Of a stretch of 64,000 nt of DNA, positions 51,161-59,353 are shown piece by piece. Under the pieces are notes generated by a model. It was not told where the DNA came from. It saw only the letters and a list, made by a program, of their open reading frames with translations, and did no database searches. The stretch comes from Pseudomonadota bacterium. GTDB taxonomy: Bacteria; Myxococcota_A; UBA796; CAJQPC01. Where the stretch lies: positions 1 to 64,000 of the forward strand of contig JAAESX010000148.1 in assembly GCA_024228935.1 (NCBI GenBank). The letters are read 5' to 3'. The position numbers were made by a program, and so were the translations under genes. The stretch's first letter is position 1. Each line of letters starts with the position of its first letter.

Positions 51161-52348
51161 ATGGCTCACCTCGATCTCAACGAGCTCCGCGCTCAGCCGC
51201 TCGACGACCTGGTCGATGCCGCCGCACATCTGCCCAACGCAGCCGGGCTCACGCGCGTACAGCTGGTGACCGAGCTGCTCCGGCGAGAGGGCAACGCGAC
51301 GGGCTCGGGTGTCCTGGAGATCCTGCCCGACGGCTTCGGCTTCCTGCGGGACCCCGCGAGCCACTTCGTTCCGGGTGCCGAGGACATCTACGTCTCCCCG
51401 AGCCAGATCCGCCGCTTCGACCTGCGCGACGGCGACCGGGTGGACGGTCTGGTGCGCGCCCCGAAGGACAACGAGCGCTACTTCGCGCTCATCAAGGTCC
51501 AATCGGTCAATGGCATCGACCCGGACGACGCCAAGGGTGTGCAGCCCTTCGACACCTTGACCCCGGCCAGCCCGACGCGGTCGTGGGTGCTCGAGAACGG
51601 GAGCGACCTCTCGTGCCGTGCCATGGACGTCATCGCTCCTCTCGGGCGTGGGCAGCGGGGTCTCCTCCGCTGCCCTCCGCGCTCTGGGCGCACCCGCCTG
51701 CTCGAGGCGATGGCCCGCGGCCTGGTCGTGAACGCGCCCGAAGCCAAGGTCTTCCTGGTGCTGCTCTCGGCCCGGCCCGAGGAGCTCCGCGAGATCGCGC
51801 ACGCCTCCCCCGCCACCGTCGTCGGCACCTCGTTCGACGAACCGGCCACCCGACATGTCCAGGTCGCCGACATGATCCTCTCGAGGGCACTCCGCCTCGC
51901 CGAGCACGGCCACGACGTCGTGCTCCTGGTGGACTCGCTCTCGGTGCTGTCCCGCGCGGGCGCCTCGGGAGAGACCGCCTCGCTGGGGCCGAAGCGCCTG
52001 TTCGCCGCGGCTCGGGACACCGTCGAGGCCGGGAGCCTGACCGTCGTCGGGACCGTCCGGACCGGGGCCAGCGATGACGCCCTGCTCGAAGACCTGGCCG
52101 ATGCCGCCACCTGGGACGTCCGACTGGACGCTCGCCTGGCCGCCCGCCGCGTGTTCCCCGCGATCGACATCGCCTCGAGCGCGAACCACCGGCTGGAGCA
52201 GGTCGTCGGTCTCGACCACGCCGCCGTCCTGGACGACCTTCGAGACCGCCTGGAGAGCACGGCCGAGCTGCTTCGACAGCTCGGCTCCACGCGGTCCAAC
52301 GCCCGGTTCCTCGATGGGCTTGACAAGCGGGCAGCGGCGGGCAATTAG
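51161..52348 (+). CDS. Rho-family transcription termination factor lacking key ATPase residues
   Basis: 395 residues from ATG 51161; shorter than typical Rho (about 420). The N-terminal half is conserved, with DGFGFLR and EDIYVSPSQIRRF in the primary RNA-binding domain. The motor half is degenerate. The P-loop reads PPRSGRT (residues 172-178), Arg replacing both Lys of PPKAGKT. LLIDERPEE becomes LLSARPEE, removing the catalytic Glu. The LTGGVD Q-loop and GTGN R-loop are gone, and SRKIAEKR reads DARLAARR. Walker B Asp258 (VVLLVDSL) is kept. It sits in the standard rho-rpmE-prfA-prmC order. RNA binding is plausible; ATP-driven termination is not expected unless a second rho exists. Confidence 0.9.
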   Translation: MAHLDLNELRAQPLDDLVDAAAHLPNAAGLTRVQLVTELLRREGNATGSGVLEILPDGFGFLRDPASHFVPGAEDIYVSPSQIRRFDLRDGDRVDGLVRAPKDNERYFALIKVQSVNGIDPDDAKGVQPFDTLTPASPTRSWVLENGSDLSCRAMDVIAPLGRGQRGLLRCPPRSGRTRLLEAMARGLVVNAPEAKVFLVLLSARPEELREIAHASPATVVGTSFDEPATRHVQVADMILSRALRLAEHGHDVVLLVDSLSVLSRAGASGETASLGPKRLFAAARDTVEAGSLTVVGTVRTGASDDALLEDLADAATWDVRLDARLAARRVFPAIDIASSANHRLEQVVGLDHAAVLDDLRDRLESTAELLRQLGSTRSNARFLDGLDKRAAAGN

Positions 52349-52395
52349 GGAGCGGTTCGCGCCCTGGTCGTCACCAGAGGCCAATGGAGCATCCC

Positions 52396-52689
52396 ATGCA
52401 GACCGAGATCCACCCCACCTACCGGCTGGCCGTCTACAAGGACATCACCTGCGACTTCCAGTTCATCGCCGGCACGACGATGAACCCTGAGAAGTTCGAC
52501 GGCACGGTGGAAGTCGACGGTACCGAGTACCCCCTCATCAAGATCGACATCAGCTCGGCGAGCCACCCGTTCTTCACGGGCAAGCAGAAGCTGATGGACA
52601 CCGAGGGCCGCGTCTCCCGCTTCATGAAGAAGTACGGACTCGCTGCGCCGGCCGAAGAGACTGCCGACGACGCCCCCGCCGCCGAGTAG
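52396..52689 (+). CDS. rpmE: 50S ribosomal protein L31
   Basis: 97 residues from ATG 52396, preceded by GGAG; ATG 52384 would add four residues. MQTEIHPTYRLAVYKDITCD matches L31 N-termini; SSASHPFFTGKQKLMDTEGR is the conserved core. The Zn-binding CxxC pair of the main L31 type is absent (single Cys), so it belongs to the Zn-independent type B group. An acidic C-terminal tail (AEETADDAPAAE) follows. Lies between the rho-like gene and prfA. Confidence 0.9.
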   Translation: MQTEIHPTYRLAVYKDITCDFQFIAGTTMNPEKFDGTVEVDGTEYPLIKIDISSASHPFFTGKQKLMDTEGRVSRFMKKYGLAAPAEETADDAPAAE

Positions 52690-52776
52690 CTTCCCTTCGT
52701 CACCCCCGTCTGCCTGGAGCGTCGCTCCCGGTTCGCGGGGGTGTCGTGCATCTGGACCCCACGACCGGAGCGAAGC

Positions 52777-53865
52777 GTGTTCGACCGACTCGAAGTGATG
52801 GAAGCTCGCCACGGCGAGCTCGAGCGCATGCTCATGGATCCCGCCATCACCGGGAACCGGAACCGCATGCGGGACGTGAGCAAGGAGCACAGCCAGGTCA
52901 CGCCCATCGTGACGGCCTACCGCGAGCATCGGCAGCTCACGGCCGAGCTCGTGGACGTCGAGGAGATGCTGTCCGATCCCGACATGCGGGAGATGGCCCA
53001 GGAGGAGAAGGCCACGATCACGGCCCGGCTCAAGGTCCTCGAGGACGAGCTGCGTGTCCTGCTCCTGCCCAAAGACCCCTACGAGGGCCGCAACATCCTG
53101 CTCGAGATCCGTGCGGGCACCGGCGGCGACGAAGCGGCGCTCTTCGCGAGCGACCTGTTCCGCATGTACGCGCGCTACGGCGACTCGAACAAGCTGAGGC
53201 TCGAGGTCCTCTCGACCAGCGAGATCAGCGTGGGCGGCGGCGGCGGCAAGACCTCGACGGGCTTCAAGGAGGTCGTCGCGCTCGTGACCGGCGACGGCGC
53301 CTACTCGCGCCTGAAGTTCGAGTCCGGCGTGCACCGGGTCCAGCGTGTCCCGCTGACCGAGACCCAGGGCCGCATCCACACCTCGGCCGCGACGGTCGCC
53401 ATCCTCCCGGAGCCCGAGGAGGTCGAGGTCAACCTGCAGGAGTCCGACGTCCGCGTCGACGTCTTCCGCGCGAGCGGCCCCGGCGGCCAGTCGGTCAACA
53501 CGACGGACTCGGCCGTGCGGCTCTTCCACAAGCCCACCGGCCTCACGGTCATCTGCCAGGACGAGAAGTCCCAGCACAAGAACAAGGCCAAGGCCATGAA
53601 GGTCTTGAAGGCGCGCATGTTCGAGCTCGAGGAGTCCGCCCGGCACGCCGAGGAGGCCGAGCAGCGCAAGAGCATGGTCGGCACGGGCGACCGGTCCGAG
53701 CGGATCCGGACGTACAACTACCCCCAGAACCGTGTGACGGACCACCGCATCAACCTGACGGTCTACAAGCTCGACCGCATCGTCGGCGGGGATCTCGACG
53801 AGCTGGTCACACCGCTGACCGCGCACCACCAGGCCAAGCTCATCGAGGACCAGGACGACCGGTGA
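52777..53865 (+). CDS. prfA: Peptide chain release factor 1
   Basis: 362 residues from GTG 52777, six bases after GGAG. RF1 is identified by GGQ in ASGPGGQSVN, the peptide-release site, and by HRVQRVPLTETQGRIHTSAA, the codon-recognition segment; its tripeptide reads PLT where E. coli has PAT. Decodes UAA and UAG. The stop overlaps prmC (GTGA), the usual coupling with the methyltransferase that modifies the GGQ glutamine. Confidence 0.95.
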   Translation: MFDRLEVMEARHGELERMLMDPAITGNRNRMRDVSKEHSQVTPIVTAYREHRQLTAELVDVEEMLSDPDMREMAQEEKATITARLKVLEDELRVLLLPKDPYEGRNILLEIRAGTGGDEAALFASDLFRMYARYGDSNKLRLEVLSTSEISVGGGGGKTSTGFKEVVALVTGDGAYSRLKFESGVHRVQRVPLTETQGRIHTSAATVAILPEPEEVEVNLQESDVRVDVFRASGPGGQSVNTTDSAVRLFHKPTGLTVICQDEKSQHKNKAKAMKVLKARMFELEESARHAEEAEQRKSMVGTGDRSERIRTYNYPQNRVTDHRINLTVYKLDRIVGGDLDELVTPLTAHHQAKLIEDQDDR

Positions 53866-54695
53866 CGTTGCTCACGGTCCTCGAGCGGACGACCACCTAC
53901 CTCGAGGGCCGAGGCATCCCCTCGCCCAAGTTCGAGGCCCAGCTCCTGCTCGCCCACGTCCTGGAGATGGACCGACTGCAGCTCTTCATGCAGTTCGAGC
54001 GTCCTCTCAGCGAGGCCGAGCTGGCGTCGCTGCGCGAGCCCGTCCGTCGGCGTGGCTCGGGCGAGCCGTTCGCCTACATCAGCGGCACCAAGGAGTTCTG
54101 GTCGCTCGACTTCGAGGTGGGCCCCGGCGTCCTCATCCCGCGCCCGGACACCGAGACGCTCGTCGAGCAGGCCAAGGCGTTCTGCGACGACGGCGAGTTC
54201 TTCGTCGCGGACATCTGCGCCGGCTCGGGCTGCGTCGGCATCGCGCTGGCGAGCGAGAACCCCGAGCTCAAGCTGTATGCGACCGAGGCCTCCCCCGAGG
54301 CGCTCGCGTACCTGAAGCGGAACATCGCGAAGCACGACCTCTCCACCCGCGCCGCTGCACTGCGTGGCGACCTGCTGGGCCCCATCCCCACGTCGCGCCC
54401 GATCGACGTCGTCGTGAGCAACCCGCCGTACATCGCCCGCCAGGAGCTCGCGGGCCTCGACGTCGCGCGTCACGAGCCTGGCATGGCGCTCGACGGCGGC
54501 CCCGACGGCCTCGACATCTACCGACGGCTCATCCCCGACGCGGCTCGCCGCGCTCGCAGGGCGGTCCTCGTGGAGATCGGTCACGACCAGGGCGAGGCGG
54601 TCGCCGAGCTCTTCCGACGAGCCGGGCTCACCGAGGTCCGGGTCGTCAAGGACCTCGCCCAGAACGACCGCGTCGTCGTCGGTCAGTCCACGTAG
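53862..54695 (+). CDS. prmC: Release factor glutamine methyltransferase PrmC
   Basis: 277 residues from GTG 53862. N-terminal helical domain (residues 1-75), then the SAM-binding VADICAGSGCVGIALAS and the catalytic NPPY in VVSNPPYIA, diagnostic of N5-glutamine methylation. It methylates the GGQ glutamine of release factors. The 3' end overlaps the convergent sulfatase gene by 13 bp. Confidence 0.95.
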   Translation: MTLLTVLERTTTYLEGRGIPSPKFEAQLLLAHVLEMDRLQLFMQFERPLSEAELASLREPVRRRGSGEPFAYISGTKEFWSLDFEVGPGVLIPRPDTETLVEQAKAFCDDGEFFVADICAGSGCVGIALASENPELKLYATEASPEALAYLKRNIAKHDLSTRAAALRGDLLGPIPTSRPIDVVVSNPPYIARQELAGLDVARHEPGMALDGGPDGLDIYRRLIPDAARRARRAVLVEIGHDQGEAVAELFRRAGLTEVRVVKDLAQNDRVVVGQST

Positions 54696-55906
54696 CCGAG
54701 CAGCTTCAGCTTCTCGTACTCGGCGTCCGAGAGCTCCAGCTCCAGATCGGACAGCGGCGGAACGGGCGTCGGCGAGCTGTTCAGCTCATCGAACCGGGCC
54801 ATCGAGGTCGCGACGAGCTCCTTGTTGGCCCTCGGCCTCACCTCGGTGGGGTCCGAGACCAGCTCGTAGACGTGGCCCCGGCGGTCGTTTGCGCCCCAGA
54901 CCACCTTGACGGTGCCGTCGACGAGCCCGTCCTTGGACCCGCCGCGACGCGAGGTCACGATCAGCTCGCGGTCCTCGAGCTCCGCGCCGCCGAGCACCGC
55001 CGCCTGGCTCTTGCCGGCTGTCGGTGCCGGAGTCCCGCCGGCCAGCTCGACCAGCGTCGACTTCAGATCGACCAGCGAGGCGCTCGACGAGACCCGCTGG
55101 GTGACCACCCCCGGCCCGGAGACGATGAGCGGGATCCGGACGAGCGGCTCGGCGATGCCGCCATGGCCCCAGCCCTGCGGGTCACCGAGCAGCTCGCCGT
55201 GGTCCGACGTGACGAACACCACAGCCTCGTCCAGCGACAGCAGCTCGAGGGCCCGGCCGACCCCCTCGTCGACGTACGCGACCTCGGAGTCGTACGCGGC
55301 GACCCGGTCGTCGACGCCGTCGCGCTGGAACGCGGCGAACTGCTCGCGCTCCACATACGGCGCGTGCGGGGCCATGAAGTGGAGCCAGACGAACCGAGGC
55401 TTCTCGCTCTTCGACAGCGGCTCGCTCCAGCTCTCGACCGCCGCCAGCGTGGCGTCGTTGTCGCCGAAGAACGAGTGCTCGACCCAGTGGTCGAAGCCCT
55501 GGGCATGGCCGAGCTGCGCCTTCACGTGGCCATTCGTCGAGACCCCGAAGGTCTCGTACCCCGCGGACTGCAGCGCCTCGGCGAGCGTCTCGTGGCTCGG
55601 CGGCAGGACGGGCTGGCCGTATGCGCGCTTGGCGTCGACGCGCGCATGATCGACGCCGTGCTGCGCGGGCCAGAGACCGGTGAACAGCGACGTCATCGAC
55701 GGGGCCGTCCAGCCACTGGGAGCGTAGGCCCGCTCGAACACGGTGCCCGACGCCGCCAGCTCGTCCAGGCGTGGGCTGGTCGCCAGCGGGTACCCGTACA
55801 CACCCAGATGGTCCCGACGCAGCGTGTCGATCGTCACGAGCACGATGTCGGGGGGCGCGGCGTCCGGAGACTTCGTCCCTGCGCACGCCGCTAGGAGCCA
55901 GATCAT
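54683..55906 (-). CDS. Sulfatase-fold lipoprotein with Thr at the nucleophile position
   Basis: 407 residues from ATG 55906, overlapping the upstream stop by 1 nt (TGATG). MIWLLAAC is a seven-residue lipoprotein signal. The alkaline-phosphatase superfamily fold is shown by DIVLVTIDTLRRDHLGVYGY (metal-site Asp), WTAPSMTSLFTGLWP and VVFVTSDHGELLGDPQGWGH. The usual sulfatase CxPSR is replaced by TAPSM, so no formylglycine can form; Thr is the nucleophile in lipoteichoic-acid-type phosphotransferases. Hydrolase or phosphotransferase activity in the periplasm is likely; substrate unknown. Confidence 0.85.
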   Translation of the reverse strand: MIWLLAACAGTKSPDAAPPDIVLVTIDTLRRDHLGVYGYPLATSPRLDELAASGTVFERAYAPSGWTAPSMTSLFTGLWPAQHGVDHARVDAKRAYGQPVLPPSHETLAEALQSAGYETFGVSTNGHVKAQLGHAQGFDHWVEHSFFGDNDATLAAVESWSEPLSKSEKPRFVWLHFMAPHAPYVEREQFAAFQRDGVDDRVAAYDSEVAYVDEGVGRALELLSLDEAVVFVTSDHGELLGDPQGWGHGGIAEPLVRIPLIVSGPGVVTQRVSSSASLVDLKSTLVELAGGTPAPTAGKSQAAVLGGAELEDRELIVTSRRGGSKDGLVDGTVKVVWGANDRRGHVYELVSDPTEVRPRANKELVATSMARFDELNSSPTPVPPLSDLELELSDAEYEKLKLLGYVD

Positions 55907-57381
55907 CAGACGGTCGCAATCTTCCCGAGCCCGACCTCGGGGATGCGCTTCAAGACCGTGCTCTTCACGATCTCGCTGAGCACCGTGGCCCCACCGAGCA
56001 TCTCCATGAGCTCCTCTCGGCCTTCGGCCTTGCTGAACTTCCGACGGATGAGGTCGGGGCGCATGTAGAACTTCAGGTACGCCTTGGTCCGGTAGGCCCG
56101 GAGCTGCTCGGCGGTGAAGGTCTCGGTCTCGAGCTGCGGCAGCTGGCCGCCGCCGTTCACCGTGTACTCGCGCCAGAAGTCGCCGTTCACGTACCCGCGC
56201 TCCTGGGCGACGGTGTAGAGGTCGGTCCCGGGGAGAGCGGTTGCGACCGAGAAGCTGGCCCAGTCGAGCCCCAGGCTGGCGGCGAAGTTGATGGTCTCTT
56301 CGACGTCTTCCGGCGTGGCGTCGTAGTAGCCGATCATGAAGTAGCCGCGGGTCTCGATGCCGACCTCGCGAGCGATGCGGAACGCCCGAGCGGTCTGCTC
56401 GCGCGTGATCTGCTTGTTCATGATCTTCAGCAGCCGGTCGGTGCCCGCCTCGACGCCCATGTGGATGGAGCGCAGGCCAGCGGCCTTCAGGTACTCCAGG
56501 ACCTCGCGGTCCACGGTGTCGACCCGGGCCCGGATGTTGAACTTCACGCTCAGCCCGCGCTCCTGCACGAGCTTGCTGAACTTCCGCATCCGCTTCTTGC
56601 CGATGGTGAAGGTCTCGTCGAAGAAGACGATCTCCTTCACGCCCTTCTCCTTCTCCAGGTACTCCATCTCGTCGACGACGAGCTTGGGGTGCCGGAAGCG
56701 GAGCTTCTCCGAGTACACCTGCGAGCAGTAGCCGCAGTGCCAGGGGCAGCCGCGGGTGGTGACCATCGTCGCGAACGGCTGGAGCAGCGTCAGACAATGG
56801 TAGCCGCCGAGGTCGACCAGGTCCCACGCGGGCATGGGGTACGTGTCGATGCTCTTGCTGAGCTCACGCGGGTCGGCCGTCTTGATCTTCCCGTCTGCGT
56901 CGCGGAAGACCGTCCCGGGGATACCCTCGAGCGACCTCCCCTCCTCGTAGGCGTCGACGATGTCGATGAACGTCTCTTCGCCGTCGCCGACGACGGCCAG
57001 ATCGAAGCACTCCCAGGTCAGGGACTCCGCGGCGTACAGGGTCAGGTGCGGTCCACCGACCACGATGAACGCGTCCGGCGTCGCCTTGCGCACCATCTGC
57101 GCGATCTCGATGACCGCCGGCCAGCCGAGGGTCTTCGCCGTCAGCGCGATGATGTCCGGCTTGAAGGCCTGGACGTCGGGAGCGGCGTCCTCGACCAGAT
57201 CGTTGCGCGCGTGCAGGTCGAGGTAGCTGACGTCGTAGCCGTGGTGCCGGGTCCACGCGGCGAGCTGCAGCAGCGGAATCGAGGGGAAGATCCCGAGCTT
57301 CTCGGCGGCCTTCTTCGACAGGGGCTGCTGGTCGGCAGCCTCGTGGTACTTGATGAAGAGCACACGCGTGTTCTTGCTCAC
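55906..57381 (-). CDS. B12-binding radical SAM protein
   Basis: 491 residues from GTG 57381, eight bases after AGGTGG; an upstream Met adds five residues. N-terminal cobalamin-type domain (TRVLFIKYHEAADQQPLSKK...FIVVGGPHLTLYAAESLTWE) and cluster ligands in TTRGCPWHCGYCSQVY (C-x3-C-x2-C). HMGVEAGTDRLLKIMNKQIT and FMIGYYDATPEDVEE are further family motifs. Resembles the HpnJ/HpnH and anaerobic methyltransferase relatives; substrate not predictable. Directly coupled to the sulfatase-fold lipoprotein, which may act on its product (inference). Confidence 0.85.
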   Translation of the reverse strand: MSKNTRVLFIKYHEAADQQPLSKKAAEKLGIFPSIPLLQLAAWTRHHGYDVSYLDLHARNDLVEDAAPDVQAFKPDIIALTAKTLGWPAVIEIAQMVRKATPDAFIVVGGPHLTLYAAESLTWECFDLAVVGDGEETFIDIVDAYEEGRSLEGIPGTVFRDADGKIKTADPRELSKSIDTYPMPAWDLVDLGGYHCLTLLQPFATMVTTRGCPWHCGYCSQVYSEKLRFRHPKLVVDEMEYLEKEKGVKEIVFFDETFTIGKKRMRKFSKLVQERGLSVKFNIRARVDTVDREVLEYLKAAGLRSIHMGVEAGTDRLLKIMNKQITREQTARAFRIAREVGIETRGYFMIGYYDATPEDVEETINFAASLGLDWASFSVATALPGTDLYTVAQERGYVNGDFWREYTVNGGGQLPQLETETFTAEQLRAYRTKAYLKFYMRPDLIRRKFSKAEGREELMEMLGGATVLSEIVKSTVLKRIPEVGLGKIATV

Positions 57382-57431
57382 TGGGCCACCTCGCATGGGG
57401 TTCGAGCACTGTAGCAGCGGGCCAGAGTGCC

Positions 57432-57448
57432 GACCATCGTCAATGGTC
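57432..57448. promoter_or_regulatory. Inverted repeat GACCAT-N5-ATGGTC, candidate operator
   Basis: A perfect 6-bp inverted repeat with a 5-nt spacer in the 169-bp divergent region between the radical SAM gene and the peptide transporter operon. A second pair, GGTCCG (57445) and CGGACC (57463), overlaps it. TGCTAT (57502-57507) further right is a possible extended -10 for the transporter operon. Confidence 0.4.
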
Positions 57449-57550
57449 CGTGAGACCCCGTTGATTGCGGACCGGAGTGTCCTGCCCACAGGTCGGTCTC
57501 GTGCTATGCACCCGGACCCCGGGTGGCACCCCGAGCGCGAGGTTCTTTCG

Positions 57551-59347
57551 ATGAAGCATCTGTCCCGTGCAGGCGTCCTCAGCCTGACTCTCCTCTCCGC
57601 GGCGCTCGTCGCTTGCAGCGGCGGCGAGTCCACCGACGGCCCCGAGACCCCCAGGGCCGAGCGGACCCCCAACGCCGGGTTCGGAAACGAGCCCACCGTC
57701 ACCGAGCTCGGAGGCGCCGCCGACACGCTGGTCATCGCGTACCAGTCCGATGCCGACGTCCTGAACTCGGTCGTCTACCAGGCGGCCGCGGACGGACAGG
57801 TCATCGACAACATCAACCACGCCCCCACCCACCAGGAGTTCGACTGCGAGCTCACCTACGGGCCGGAGCTCTACGAGAGCTGGACGTGGAACGAGGACCA
57901 GACGGTCATGACCGTCACGCTCGACAAGAGCATCACCTGGTCGGACGGCACGCCCGTCACGGCCCAGGACATCGACTTCACGTACGAGCTCATCGGCGAC
58001 CCCGCCGTGGCGAGCCCGCGCCTGGCGTACATCGAGAACATGGTCGAGGGCACCCCCGAGGTCATCGACGACCACACGCTCACGTTCACGTTCACGCAGG
58101 CCTACGACAAGATCACGATGGAGGCGCACGCCGGGTTCACCCCCGTGCCGCACCACCTGCTGAAGGACGCCGACCGCGCCACGCTCCGCGGCCACGAGTT
58201 CAGCCGGGCCCCGACCATCACCGGCTCCTGGAAGCTGGCGGACTGGAAGCCGGACGAGCGCATCGTGCTCGAGCCGAACGAGCAGTTCACGGGCGCCGAG
58301 GCCGACAAGGCCCGCATCCAGCGTGTCATCCTCAAGGTGCTCCCCGAGTACGCGACCCGCCTGGTCGAGCTCGAGAACGGCCAGGTCGACCTCATGCAGG
58401 CCATCCTGGTCCAGGACGCCGACCGCCTCGCCGTCGAGCACCCCGAGATCAAGCTCTACCGCCGCGGCTGGCGCTCGCAGGACTACGTCGCCTGGAACCA
58501 GCTCGACTTCGAGGACTACAAGGCCAAGAAGGAGAACCACGTCGGCGAGGACGCCTGGGCGTGGGAGGACGTCGACCGTCACCCGATGTTCGGTGACGCC
58601 AAGGTCCGCAAGGCCCTGAGCAAGGCCATCGACGTCGACAAGCTGATGAACGACCTCCTGACCAGCAAGGTCACGGGCGAGGTCTACGCCAAGCGCTCGG
58701 TCAGCACCATCACGCCGGCGCTGTGCAACGTGCACAACAACGACATCGTTCCGCTCTCCTTCAACCAGTCCGAGGCCAAGGCGGACCTCGAGTCCCTGGG
58801 CTGGAGCGACAGCAACGGTGACGGCGTCCTCGACAAGGACGGGATGGACTTCAGCTTCACGCTCATGACCAACAGCGGGAACCCCCGCCGGGCCAAGGGC
58901 GCGATCATCATGCAGGCGCAGCTCAAGGAGATTGGCGTCGACATGCAGATCGAGCAGATCGAGTCGAACACCTTCTTCGAGCGCCTTCGCAAGAAGGACT
59001 ACGAGGCGGCGCTGTCCGGATGGTCCGCCGGCCTCTTCGTCGACATGACCGACATCTGGCACTCGGGTGACAAGTACGAGTTCAACTTCACCTCGTACAA
59101 CAACCCCGAGGTCGACGCCCTCATCGAGGCCGCGATCGCCGAGCCCGAGCCGGCCAAGAACGCCGAGCTGTGGAAGCAGGCGCAGGCCAAGATCTACGAG
59201 GATCAGCCGTACACGTTCCTCTACTGGATGGACGAGATCGTGGGTGTCCACGAGCGGTTCCGCGACGCCAAGGTCGATGTCCTCTCCGCCTTCCGTGACC
59301 TGCGCTCGTGGTGGGTTCCCGCCGACGAAGTGAAGTACAAGCTCTAG
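57551..59347 (+). CDS. Peptide ABC transporter substrate-binding lipoprotein (DppA/OppA-type)
   Basis: 598 residues from ATG 57551. MKHLSRAGVLSLTLLSAALVAC is a conventional lipoprotein signal, unlike the minimal ones elsewhere in the window. The SBP family 5 pattern is present: SWTWNEDQTVMTVTLDKSIT, WSDGTPVTAQDIDFTYE and VRKALSKAIDVDKLMN. SNGDGVLDKDGMDF is an EF-hand-like acidic loop, as often seen in myxobacterial and Bacillus relatives. It captures di- or oligopeptides in the periplasm for the permeases that follow. First gene of a five-gene operon. Confidence 0.93.
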   Translation: MKHLSRAGVLSLTLLSAALVACSGGESTDGPETPRAERTPNAGFGNEPTVTELGGAADTLVIAYQSDADVLNSVVYQAAADGQVIDNINHAPTHQEFDCELTYGPELYESWTWNEDQTVMTVTLDKSITWSDGTPVTAQDIDFTYELIGDPAVASPRLAYIENMVEGTPEVIDDHTLTFTFTQAYDKITMEAHAGFTPVPHHLLKDADRATLRGHEFSRAPTITGSWKLADWKPDERIVLEPNEQFTGAEADKARIQRVILKVLPEYATRLVELENGQVDLMQAILVQDADRLAVEHPEIKLYRRGWRSQDYVAWNQLDFEDYKAKKENHVGEDAWAWEDVDRHPMFGDAKVRKALSKAIDVDKLMNDLLTSKVTGEVYAKRSVSTITPALCNVHNNDIVPLSFNQSEAKADLESLGWSDSNGDGVLDKDGMDFSFTLMTNSGNPRRAKGAIIMQAQLKEIGVDMQIEQIESNTFFERLRKKDYEAALSGWSAGLFVDMTDIWHSGDKYEFNFTSYNNPEVDALIEAAIAEPEPAKNAELWKQAQAKIYEDQPYTFLYWMDEIVGVHERFRDAKVDVLSAFRDLRSWWVPADEVKYKL

Positions 59348-59353
59348 ATCCCG

